Assembly: GCA_013399895.1 (NCBI GenBank)
Contig: VXBA01002150.1
Location: 899,472 to 963,471 of the forward strand
Reading direction: 5' to 3'
DNA from: Serilophus lunatus
Taxonomy: Eukaryota; Chordata; Aves; Passeriformes; Eurylaimidae
DNA: 64,000 nucleotides
Of this stretch, positions 24,301 through 36,300 are shown piece after piece (positions within the stretch are counted from its first letter, which is position 1; every line of letters starts with the position of its first letter). The notes beneath the pieces are model-generated. The model was not told the origin of the DNA and ran no database searches. It was given only the letters and a program-made list of their open reading frames with translations. A program made the translations under genes and the position numbers.

Positions 24301-27300
24301 TTAAAAGGAGGAAGTTCTTGCTAAAATTCTTCCTGGTGCTCTTTCCCTGCCCTACCCTGTCCCCCATGTGTGTTACAAACTGCATCTTGTGCATTTGCTG
24401 CATCCTGGAACATTCCTGAGATGCCAAAAACTTTGCCACTGTAGGCAGAGGAGATTTGCCTGGGTAATTCAGGAATGCTAGGCCTTCTCTCTGTATCTAT
24501 TCCCAAATGAAGCTAACCTAAATTTCTGGAGGAGGAAAGGAAAAAGGAGAACGAGGTGATGGGAACTGGACTGGGAAGGCCAACACTTGAGACTGTGAGG
24601 CACTGGAGCTGTGGCACCTTGGCACATGCAAGTGGCACGTGCCACTTGCCTTATTGGTGTGGAGTTCTTGGCTTGATAAGCTCGGGAGCAGGACCTTTAA
24701 ACGTAGTCTCTGATTTCTCTGCTTTCCTCTTTGTTTCCCTGCATGAGAAGCAGAGTGCTAAACAGTGCAAGGGGGTCTATCAGTTTCAAAGAACCTGAGT
24801 GGGCTTGAAAAACACTGTGCTCCCATTTCCTTGTTGGTTTTTTTTCTGTTTCTACTAGAGGGATTGCTGTAGGCAGAAGACTGTAATCCTAGTATGAAGT
24901 CTCCTGATGTGCTTTGAGCCCTCTAAGTGCGGCCTGAACTCCCAAAGGAAAAGCAGAGGGAGCGTGGATTTGGGGGGAAGGTTCAGTTGGGCCCTCCATC
25001 TGACACAGGTCTCTTCTCCCTCTGAGGAATTCCTGATTTCGCTTTGGTTTTTTGTAGGCTCTGTATCAAAGCCCTTGAATTCCTTATCCTTAAGATGATT
25101 TTTTTTTCATACTTCTAAAAGGGACAGAAAAAAAAAAAATCTCTCTTTTTCATCTTCTCAGTGCTCAACTTGAAGAGCAGAATAATTATGAAGAAGAGTC
25201 AGTGTACCTGAATCAGTCTGGGGACACCACAACCTTGTGTGACATTGAAGGTATATTGCAAGGCAAGACTGTGAGGTGAATCACGTGCTATCTGGGATAA
25301 GGCATTTAAAAAAAAAAAGTTTCTTCAAGTTGAGAAAAGCAGCTGCATGTTGTTACAGGTGACAATAACTCTCTGTACTGTCACTCTGTGCACCTACAGT
25401 GCATGAGGACTCTGGGACACAGACAAAATAGAAATTAGCATTTTAGTGGTGAAATAATGCTTATAGTAAAGCTGTAGTGGGGAAAAGTCATGATGTACTA
25501 CCCATGTAGAAGAGAAAGAGAAGATAGTGAGGCAAACCTCAGCATCTTCTTGGGAACAGGACACAGTGCACAGAACTTTTCCATCTCCATCAATGTTTTT
25601 TCCCAGTATAATTTTCTCTATCACAGGTGCCACTGCTCTGCTTTTACATTTTTCAAGGTTGCCTCTCTTTGGGAGGTTCATTTCTGCCACGTGCGTTGGT
25701 TTCCTCTCCCATTGAAACGGGAGGCAAACAAATTCCTTGGTGGCAACCACCCGAGCCCACTTGGGTTTGTCTCTAGGTCTGTGAAATTTGTGGCCAGTTA
25801 AGCTTGGTGCTGCAGTACCCTGCATGTAAGCCAATGATCAACAGCAAATAGAAGGGCCCTGGCCAATAAGACATGGCTAATGTCCCATGGGGCATGTGCG
25901 CCTGGACGCAGAACATCCCAGATGAGTTTGAGTTTTGCAACTTAACGTGCAATGACTTTAACATGGACCAGAAAGTAACATGTGTTCATAAATATCTTTT
26001 CTAGTACCTAAGGCAGAGCCTCAAGAGCACAAGGTAAGTGTTGTCACAGCCAGTTTTGATCTTCCAGTCTTGACTGCCATACTTTCCTGTCGTAAACATT
26101 TTTAATATCTGTATTTCTTATCTGCCAAGAATTTCTTTACGTGTTGTCTGTGAAGACTCTCAAAAAATAAATAAAAAATTGCAGAGGGGACACAAAGACT
26201 AATGAGATTCCCAAACACACTTGTGGGAAGAGTCAGTTCCCTTCACTACCACTGCAAATGTGTAAGGAAGTGGTAACACCATCTGGATGTTGGTGGTAGA
26301 CCAAGAAAGTGTCAAGCACTGATCATGAATTCTTGGAATTATCATGAATCCACGGAATTATTCTGGAAGTTCCTGCCAAAGGCAAACTAGTGCTGGTAAT
26401 CCCTCTGTGAAGATGTGAAAGCAAAATTGAACCAGGTTGCTTGGCATGGCAGTAGGCTTTGTTTTGGCTCAGAAGTGAAGGCAAGTGTTGTGAGCACAAC
26501 TGTACAGGTTTTCACTCCCTGCTGCAGGGATGTCTCTGCTGCAAACTACAACTTTTCATTTTACCCTGGCTGCAAAGGAGTGGCAGTTCACTGTAGCAGT
26601 GGTGATATTCTGCAGGGAATGCAGGATTGTGCATTGCACAGGGCAGGAGTTGCTGCAGCTGTACCGAGAGCAGACTTGCTTGGCTACATGGCTGAGCTCA
26701 TGGCAGGTAGCTGGGCTGAGAGAACACATCACCTTGTGCCAGGAGATGACATTGTACTGGGTATCAGTTAAAAGAGAGGAAACTTTGAAAAATGTCCAAC
26801 TCCAATGTCAAATTGTGACTTGCAAAGCAATCAAACTGCCAGGGAAATAGCACATGTTTCCAAACACACTTATCTGTGTGTGATTTGCAGAGAGTTTCTC
26901 TGGCTTGGCTGTAGTCTCATTTTATGGCAGGTTGGGAAATCTCTAATTAAAAAAAACAAACTTACTCCTCTTCTGTAAGCTCCCCAGTCTGTAATAGCTT
27001 CCATGCTGACCAGTAGTTTCACTGGTCCAATCCCTTGCACTGTTATATTATCCCTATATAGTTTGTCAACATGTATCCCCTGTCCTGCAAAGTAGAGGAA
27101 ATATCCTTGACTGATGATTATTCCAAATGTAAAGTCCTTCTGAGCTTTTAAAAGAAATATTTCTTTAAATGCTACATGACAGTAGAGGCCTTGTATAAAA
27201 GCTTGACTGCTGAGAAAACCACAGTGGCTGAAGGATTTTCTCTTCTTTATTCTAGAAACAGAAGATTTTTCCCTTTGCCAAATCCAGGTAATTTCCTTTC

Positions 27301-30300
27301 CATTCTCTTGAGCTTCTTCTAGCCCCACAAATAAGTCAGGTTAGGAATTGAATATTGTAACACTCAGTAAATAGAAAGAATTTTCATATACATTGATGCT
27401 CCTCTGTGTCAGCACTCATGGTTCCTAAGAGTGTTTTCATTTTAAATCTTATCTAGGGGGGAAATTTTCTTCTCTCCTCTGACACAAAAAATTCCACTGT
27501 CTTTTCCTGCTGAAACCTGAAATCTTTCAGTATAAGCAGGGAGAATTATGAGGCTCTCAAACTGGTTCCAGGTCCAGGCTAGGTGGGTAAGACAAGGTAC
27601 ACACTGAATTTCACCCTATAAATGTCACAATTCAAACTCCTTGCAGTGTATAATTATTGTTAAAATCTGAAGGCTGAATTTTTTAATGGGGATTGAAGAG
27701 TGATGTGATAAAGGAGGGAAATGTTGTGATGCTGCAAAAAAAAGTTATCAAATTCCACATGCTGTTGATATTATCTTCTTCCCTAAATCTTAACATGGTT
27801 TGGTGAGAGGCACATCTTGTGACCCAGGTGCAACTACTGGCAAATGGATCCAACTTGCCCATTCCTGCTACTAGGAAACATTTTTATTAGTTTTTTTCTC
27901 CTCCAAGAATGATTGCCATTATCCCTGAGTAACTGCTGGCCTTTAGATTTGGATTTGCCCTTACTTTTAGTACTGATGGTCTTTTGGGCACCTCTACCTT
28001 GTTCAGAAGGCAAATGAGCTGCTTGTTTGGGCACTGTCACAAGGCAATATGTTTATCTGTGACTTTGCTAAAATGTCTGTGTCCTGAGATCTCTCTTATT
28101 TCTGAAAATTTTAGTCCTGAAAGAGCTATAATAGAAGATGAAGAAGAAGGAAAACTAAGTCATGAAAGAAAGAAACCAGAAGTGAAGAAGTTTTTTGAGG
28201 TACTGTATCTTTGAGATTATTTTTAAGAATTATTATACAATGTCTTTTCTTCTTCTGTCCTTCCTCTCTTTGGGAAACAGTTGAAACTTGAGCCCTTAAT
28301 CACATGGGGCTTTCTGCCTTCTCTTTTGCCTGTTCATCTCTCAACTGCTACTGCCTAAAAGGCAGGCAATGCTGCCAGGCAGCACCTGTGCCTACCAGAT
28401 AGTAAAGGCAATGAAACTGTTTTAAGTCCACACAAGAACAAGTTATATTCTTATAGATGTATATATGTAAATTATATTAGAAAATGATTTCTAAAGACTG
28501 TATTGACCAAACCAAATGTTTGATCTCAGACAGGTGGAAATGTTTGCATGTTTCCCAGCAGCCAAACCAAGGAAGATGGCAGAGGTGGGATGGAGATCCT
28601 GCAAGGGAAGCAGGATGTGACCAGTACCCAGACTGCAAAATCTCCTACCCCACAAGGGCTGGCAAAAGACAGAGCAGAGCTCCGTGAGTATCTCATTGCA
28701 CCATTGAGTGTTTCCTCAATCCTCAGTCCCATCTGTTGCCCAAATGTCTCTTCCATATGGAAAATAATGTTAAATTTGGATTCAACTCTTGAACCAATTT
28801 AGTTAAACCAGGGCAAAAGGTTGCATGAGCATTTGTATTCTGGTCTGAATCATTTATTTTGGCTTTGCAAATAGCTTCCTAAGTTGGTTAACCATCTGCG
28901 TAACTCAAACCGAGGTGTTTGTTTTTCTAGCAGATTGCCCTTATCCGAGAGAGCTGAAATCCATCTCCTCTGCTTCTCATAATTTATTGAGTCTCAGAAA
29001 AGAGTTTGGCTAAGGCTTGTGGTAGAAACACACATGAGCAGGATTAGGGTCTGAAGTCTCCCTCTGTCCCTTATTAAGATGGATGATGACTCCTTGCTCT
29101 ATTTCCTTGTAGTGCCAGGATGACTTTGGGCTCCTTCTGTCACGATACTCTGAGAAAGTGACTGGAGCTGATGATATGAATCTTAGCTGCACAAATAAAC
29201 CAAATCATGTCTCCTCTGTAAACCCTATTTTACAACTTCAGGTATAAATGTTCATGGGCTTTATTCTGCATAGTCTTCCTCCTGTCTCTCCAGGCCATTT
29301 GTGTGATATGCCAGTATTTCATAGATGAGAGAGAAAAGTAGCTCTGTTGGGCTCTGTGGACAAACCAGTAGTGTGAAGGAGAAAGTGTAAATTGGCTGTG
29401 ACTGTGGTTATTTTTATTGGTGTGGTTTTCAGGTACTATTTTTTTTATTTTAAATCACCTCATAATAATTTTCTGGTTTGGTTTGTGTCTGTTTACGTGA
29501 GAAATCTTGCTGGTTTGTTTGACCTTTGAAGAGCTAGAGGTAATTCTCTTGGGATTCTTTTTTTTTTTCAAAGTACTTGTGGTGAGCCCCCTGCTATTTC
29601 TTCAACAGAGAGGCTGATTTGGAGAATTGTTGGGTTCCACCTCTGTCTCCTTCCCTTCTTCATGGGCTTTTAATGTTTTGCAGAAATTTTGGTCATTGGT
29701 TAGACCACATTGAGGTGGTCTATGCTTTCAGTGAGACCTAGTGCATGAATCCTAGAATGCTTTGGGTTGGAAGGGACCTTAAAGATCATCTCATTCCAAC
29801 CCCATGGCCATGAGCAGGGACACCTTCTACTAGACAAGGTTGCTCAGAGCCCCATCCAACATGGCCTTGAACAGTTCTGGTGTTAATTTTGAAACACCAT
29901 CTGCTTTCATTTGTGTGGTTGCATTTCTATATTACCCCAACTCTCTTAAATCAGTTTTAAGGATTTAATATTGCCACTTAACAGTGTTCTCCAAGAATAA
30001 CTTTTTTCTGACCTCACGAAGTGCAACTCTAATGCTTGATTCCAGTCCTTATTGAAATACATCTCTGGGGTACTCATACTCCATGGCTTCTGTCTAAGAT
30101 GATAATTTACAGGTGTATTCCAATGGACTGCTCCATTATTTGGCTCCATTCTATCAACTGTGCTTTCCCTTCAATCCCTTCTCCAAACATCCATGAATAG
30201 TCTCTTGAGATGCCTTCTTGTGAGAAGGATTTGGGTCAGAGCTGCCATAATTGGGAATATCAATGGACATTTTAATTTTTTTAAAATAGATAATATTTTA

Positions 30301-33300
30301 TGATTTTAAAATGTTTTAAAGGTAAATGTTTTAAAACTTAAAAGCTTTTAAAGCATTTAATACCTTGTATTTCTCAAAGAACAGAGACTTTTCTCAAATC
30401 CTGGAATGGCAAATATATCTGTAGGCTCTTATTGTTGTGTTACCCCCAACAGTTGTCTTTGCCCTGAGAGAAGTTCAGCAAAAAAAGCTCCTAAAGCAAA
30501 GGTCCTTTCTGATTTCCAGTGTGCTGCACGGATGTTGGTGCTCCAAATCCAGAGGTAGAAAGAACAGCCTTGAACCAAAACACTTGGCAGCCTTTGCAGA
30601 AACTAGAGTATATATACGATGATGTTGCGGATCTACAAGATAGACTGTGAGTACGGAGCTGGGCTCTTCACAGTGCCTGTGCCTATGAAATGTCATTTAA
30701 AAACTATGCTTAAGCAAATTTCCATGTAACATTTGTGTCTTCTAGGAGCCATGGGTCAGATGCCTCAAGTTCCCTCGCTTCAGACAGCTGTAAGTGCAGC
30801 ATGTGGGGAAGCTCAAACAGTAGCTGCTTTTAATTTGGGCTGTTCCCTGGGAGATGATGTGAACAGTTTCACTTCACTTTCAACATCTGTAGGGTGTCCT
30901 TCTGGCCCAGTTGCTCTAAATTCCCATTAAAACCAGTGGGGAGTAACATACATGTCATGGAATTCATTTGAGCCAATCTTGAAGCTTCTGTAAGAGTAAA
31001 GTGTAAAGGTCTGGGTGCAATTTGTCCAGCAAACTTTGCCTCGTTGCTACTGAACGCAGTTTGTGATAACAGCATGCCTTGGTTTAAAGTTTCAGGAAAC
31101 AGCTACGAGGAAACATATGAAGATGTTGAGATTTGGGGTGATAATCAAGAAAAACCAGTGTAAGTTGCAGTTTCTTAGCCTGTATTTTGAAGCACTGACC
31201 ATACATCTTTGATCTCACACGCCAGGTACTGGCTGGAAGCCTTTTTTCCTAATGAACTGCGGAAAACTTGTATGGGTGGGTTTCTTGTTCCTCTTCCTCT
31301 CTCTTTCCCCTTTGGCTGACACTTCGGGAGCAAAAAGCAATTACCAAACTTAAATCCCTAAGCAATGAGGGATTCTTTTCTTCTCTTGTAGCATTCCTCA
31401 TTCTTTGGAAGTACTGCCCTTACAGTCCTCTTCTTGTATGAAACACACAGGACAGTCTCGCTTGCCTTCTTTTGATTAGAAGTGCTGCTGAGCTGTATCT
31501 GAGAAATGGCACCTTTTTTGTGTGTGACAAAAGAGGGAATGCTCAAGGGACAAATTATCCCCATAAAATGGGACAAAATGCTCACATTTCCTATCATAGA
31601 ATGTTGGAAAGCTGAAAACAGCCTGACATCCTGTAACTAACTTGCAACCTACTCTTTTTTATAAAACTTCTCAAGATATTTGCTTCCACAGAGTGTGTTA
31701 TAAAACCAATGAGTTTTGCAGCCTTGGGTTTATACGTTGCTTGAGTTTCCCAAATGGATTAATAGGTGAAACATGAAGTTAGTTGTGTTTTGTGTGGCTC
31801 CCTACCCTCATGCACTAAAAAATTTCCTTTGTAAGAAATAGAGACAGCCTTTGGGAGAGGCATATGGGCTGAGGATGTGGCACACAATTGGTTGGAGTGC
31901 ATCTGGTGGCTCTTTTTTAAGCAGGAGTGTGGGAGAAATAATAAGGTGTTGCTGTACATCTGCTTTTCCCTTATGGATGTGAGACTTGCACTGGCTTGCA
32001 TCTGGATTCAGGTCTAACGGGTGGATGTAGGGCCTGTGTATGTCAGAGAGGGGGAAAAAAGGGGAAAGCTGTAATCCTGGAGGTGACAGGGTGGTTAATA
32101 AAAGGAGAAAGTGTCATTTCTCTGCAACTTGTCCATGGGAACTGTGTGGTGGAGGAGCATGAGTTTTTCTGACCAGGGTGTAACATGTTCCCAGATCAAC
32201 TGTACGTGTCCCTCACCCCTGGGAAGCACACCCATAGCTATTCTTTGACCCTCTGCACTTGGGTGCAGAACAGCAGCAGAAATTAAACTCTATTGCTAAT
32301 TCACAGAGGAGCAGTGCATCTTGGTGGGGCTGCAAAGGAATTCCAAGACCATTTGGGACCAAGTTCATGGGGTTCAGAGGTTAAGGTCTTAAAACACAAA
32401 CCAGCCTTTATGTAATCTTTCTGTTGATCCCACATGCAGGATTAAATGTGCTGATACACATAAAGTATTTTTAATAGTACTTGTGCATGGGTAATGTCCC
32501 CCACAGGAGGAGATTTGTTGCTTGCAGATACTTTATTTGGAAATTGCTGTGTAGCTTTGCAACCCCCTGTAGGCTTCAGAGAGAAGAGTGTGTCATGGAA
32601 CATCCTTCCCAAGAGCATGCACAACAGAAATGTGTGATGGAGAGTGGCACAGACAGATGCCCCCGGTGTCTCCTTTAATGGTCACTGCATGCATCTGGAT
32701 AATGCTTCCCTTTCATCAGGAATTTTCACTCCGAATAAACCTGGATCACCCTGTAGTTGTCAAGTCAGAGGGAAACAACTTTAACACAGAAAAATTTAAA
32801 GCTAAGCAAAGATTTGAGATTGGACTTAATAACTAAGCATCTTTTGCTGTGCTGGTACCTATCCCAGTGAATCCATTACCCACATGATGCTATTAAGGCT
32901 TGAAGCCTTCTGTTGAGCTGAGATCCAAGGTCTGCTCACCTTTCTTTCCCTACTTCAGGACCTCTGCAGCTATGAGTATTGCAGCTCTCACATACTTCAT
33001 CACTTAGTGCCTCTTTTAATTTAAAATCTGTTTCTCTTTTGGACAGAACAGAAAAACAAAAGACATTTGGAAACCTGTTTAAGATAGAAAAGTTGAAGCT
33101 GAATACTTTCAAGCTTAAGGAAAACCTAAGGTAAGGAAGTGTTGGTGGTCCTACCCCTCCCCACTTCAAATCTGAGCATTCTTCTTTGCAATAATTTGAG
33201 AGCAGAAGATCTGAGTGTAAGGAATGCAGCTTTATTGGAAAACTTATGCCAAAAGGGCTTCTACTAACTCACTAGGAGCTGCTGTGGCACATGTGGCCAA

Positions 33301-36300
33301 TGGTCTATCTGTGCAGCTTCTCCAAAGTCTCTGGCATCAGGAATCTACAGGAGCTGGTCCCACAGAAGCCCCCAGGTTTTCATAGGCTTGCTGCTGCCTT
33401 TGGTGACTTTCTGATACCTCAGCATAATGCAGGTACACAAGGGAATGTAGAAATGTGTTTCCTGCTGCCTTGACCTATGGGCCAGTGTAGGCACAGCCTT
33501 GCTGTTGTGGCTCTTAAGAGGTTTTTATTTCAAGTGCCATTTGGAGCCAATCTGGCAATAGCATCTACTGAATAAGTTTACTATTGAGTCTTTAGAGGAT
33601 ACTGTATAACTTCTTATAGTGCCTTTTCAGGTATTCTAATATTCAAAACCCTGGATAAGGTTTCAGGGAAATTGCCTTTTCCTCAAGCGTGCAGTAGCTG
33701 CCTTCAGAACTTGTCCTCCACTGCTCTCAGTGAATGCCTCACCCTGTGCATAGCTCCTGAACTCCAGGAAAATGCTACTTTTTCTTATTTCTTTAGAAAT
33801 TCCAGGCTAAACCTTTCCTCTTTTATGTTGTGAAGGTTTGTTTTACTTACAAACCTTTTCACACTGGAAGCTCTGCTGTGCCAGTGGCCCCTTCATCCAT
33901 TACTGCTAATTATCATTATAGGGAAGGACCTACCAGGTTTTGTGCCATTCTTGTGTCTCAAAGAACCCTTAAAACTCCTGAAAGCCTCTGGTATCTGTAA
34001 CATTTGAATTCCTGGGTAACCCATGATATTGGCAGACTTACAAGAGGGAATTACTACTGACTATAGTTACCTCTTGCTGTTGGGAAGGGATGTAGGGACA
34101 ACCAGCAAGGAGTTTAGAATGTATTTTGAAGGCACTGTAGACCGTACCTGTTTGATGAACACATGTCTCTCATTGTTACCAGGGGATGGAAATGCTTATT
34201 TAGCAAGTGATGTAATTTTGGCCAGTGCTGTTGGTATCACAGAACCCTGACCCTTGACCCATCTCCATCACTTCAGCAGAAAACATTGATGGTTTTCCAG
34301 GACTCATGGCTTTTTGGGTAGTGCTGATGTTCAGACTTGTTTCTAAAAGCCTTTTTCTATCCACAGATCCGTTTCCATTTCAGTACCAAATTTAGGTAAG
34401 CAATGTACATGTACCTGGCTCTCGGGGATTTCTCTGTGTGTGCACGAAGAGGCAAATATATTGTACAATAAACTTGACACATCATGCCTTTCTAGAAGTC
34501 ATAAAATGTGGCAGCATTCGCTTTGAAGACTTGATAGAGATTTGTGCTTCACTTGAGGGTGGAGTTTTTGCTCATTTTTGGGTGGTTTTTCTTTGGAGAG
34601 CATTCCTTCTCCAGATCTCAGTATATTTAGGAAGATAATGTGAAGAATTCCATGCTGAACCACTGCTTGCAGACTGGCAGTGATGTTTAACAGCTGACAT
34701 CACCCCAGCAGCTCTCTGTAAAACTACTTATTTCTGCCTGGTGGAGGGTCAAGTTCATGTTTTGCATAAAGGTGGGTGGACACAACGCCTGTCCCCACTA
34801 AGGAGAGAACATATGACCCCACAGGGACAGTCTTGAGGAGGTACTGGAGTGAGCATGCCCATGTCCTCAGGATGGGAACTCTGCCTAGGTTGGCTACTGC
34901 TGCTCCTGTTCTATCCGTGGAGCTGGATGGCCAAACCCATCCAGAAAACTGCCCATACACACAACTAACAAACCCAAGACTTATTCCTTGCACTGGAGCT
35001 TTTCCAGGTGTTTGGAACACCGAGGATCTTGCTTTTGCATTGCCTTGGCCCCTTTGGGTCAAGCAGCTAGCAACAGCCCCAGTTTTCCCCTAAATTACAC
35101 CATTTGAAGTGCCAGGCTCAGAATGACATCTCCTAATAATTTTCTTTCCTGCATTTTGTTTGACAGCATCTGTCTCCCAGGAGGACAAGTTGTACAACAA
35201 TGTCGAGGTGGGGCAGAGGGAGCCCAGGTAAGGAGGGTGCCTTCTCCTGGGGCTGGCTTGGAATCAAGGACATGTTCCTCTTGGCACAAACCCATGTCCT
35301 GAGGAGCCCATGGTACTGCAAACCACAAAGGATCATGAGCTAGTTGGGACTCACTTCTCTGGAAGACAGTCCAGGTGCCCTCTCCATGTGTGTTTAATTT
35401 GGCAAGTAGCATCCCACAAAATGTTTCTTCAATGCTACCTTCAGTGCCAGAGATGTGAAAAAGAAAGGGCTGCTTCCTGAAACACGTGAAAATTCAGATA
35501 CTTTTCCTAAGGGAGGAAAACTCTGCCTCCCAGACCCGATTATCAGCCCCATCCTGGCAGGCTCCTTGTCAGAAAAATTACTTTTAATAGCAACAGCATG
35601 TCTTGATGCCTGGCTGCCAGACAAGTGTGGCGACTGCACATGCTGGTATAAATAACAGCAAGTGTTTGCATTTCAGTGCTGGGTGTGGGGGAGAGAGGGG
35701 AAAAAATCACTACTCTGTAGGTACACTGGCTGGGGGGAGAGGACATGATCTACTGGAAAAAAAAAATTAATTCCTGTGTGTCTGTTCCTCTCAGAGAAAA
35801 GGATGACAAGTTCAAAATCCGGATGCCAAAACTGCGGACTGTGAAAGAGTATATGGAGAAAAGGAAAAGCGACAATGATGCGGAAAGGTCTAATGTCTAT
35901 CTTGTCTTCTCCTGTGTCATGTAACTTTGTACACGTGTCTCATGAGTGATTTCAGGAGTGGGATGTCCCTGATTGCACAGACATTTTTTTGTTGCGATTA
36001 GAGATTAGGAAGAAATTCTCCCTTGTGAGGGTGGTGAGGCCCTGGCACAGGTTGCCCAGAGAAACTGTGGCTGCCCCATCCCTGGAAGTGTTCAAGGTCA
36101 GGTTGGATGAACCTTAGAGCAACCTGGACTAGTGGAAGGTGTCCCTATACAGGGCAGGTTGGAACAAGGCGACCTTTAAGGTCTCAACTCAAACCATTTT
36201 AAGATACCATGATTTTGGCAAGAGCCCTATGTTTGGAAGTCCTTCACATAACATAGCAATTGCTTTTATGTTCCTCTTGCCCTTATTTTAAAGTGTTGTT

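Noticed and set aside
28534..28558. A 25-base intron separating 28481-28533 from the rest of FYB2 exon 9
   Set aside because: Far too short for a spliceosomal intron. An acceptor at 28528-28529 gives phase 0 and a continuous exon without it.
31588..31625. TATCATAGAATGTTGGAAAG resembling a CR1 tail
   Set aside because: Only a few words match and the sequence after it diverges at once, which is too little to call a repeat.
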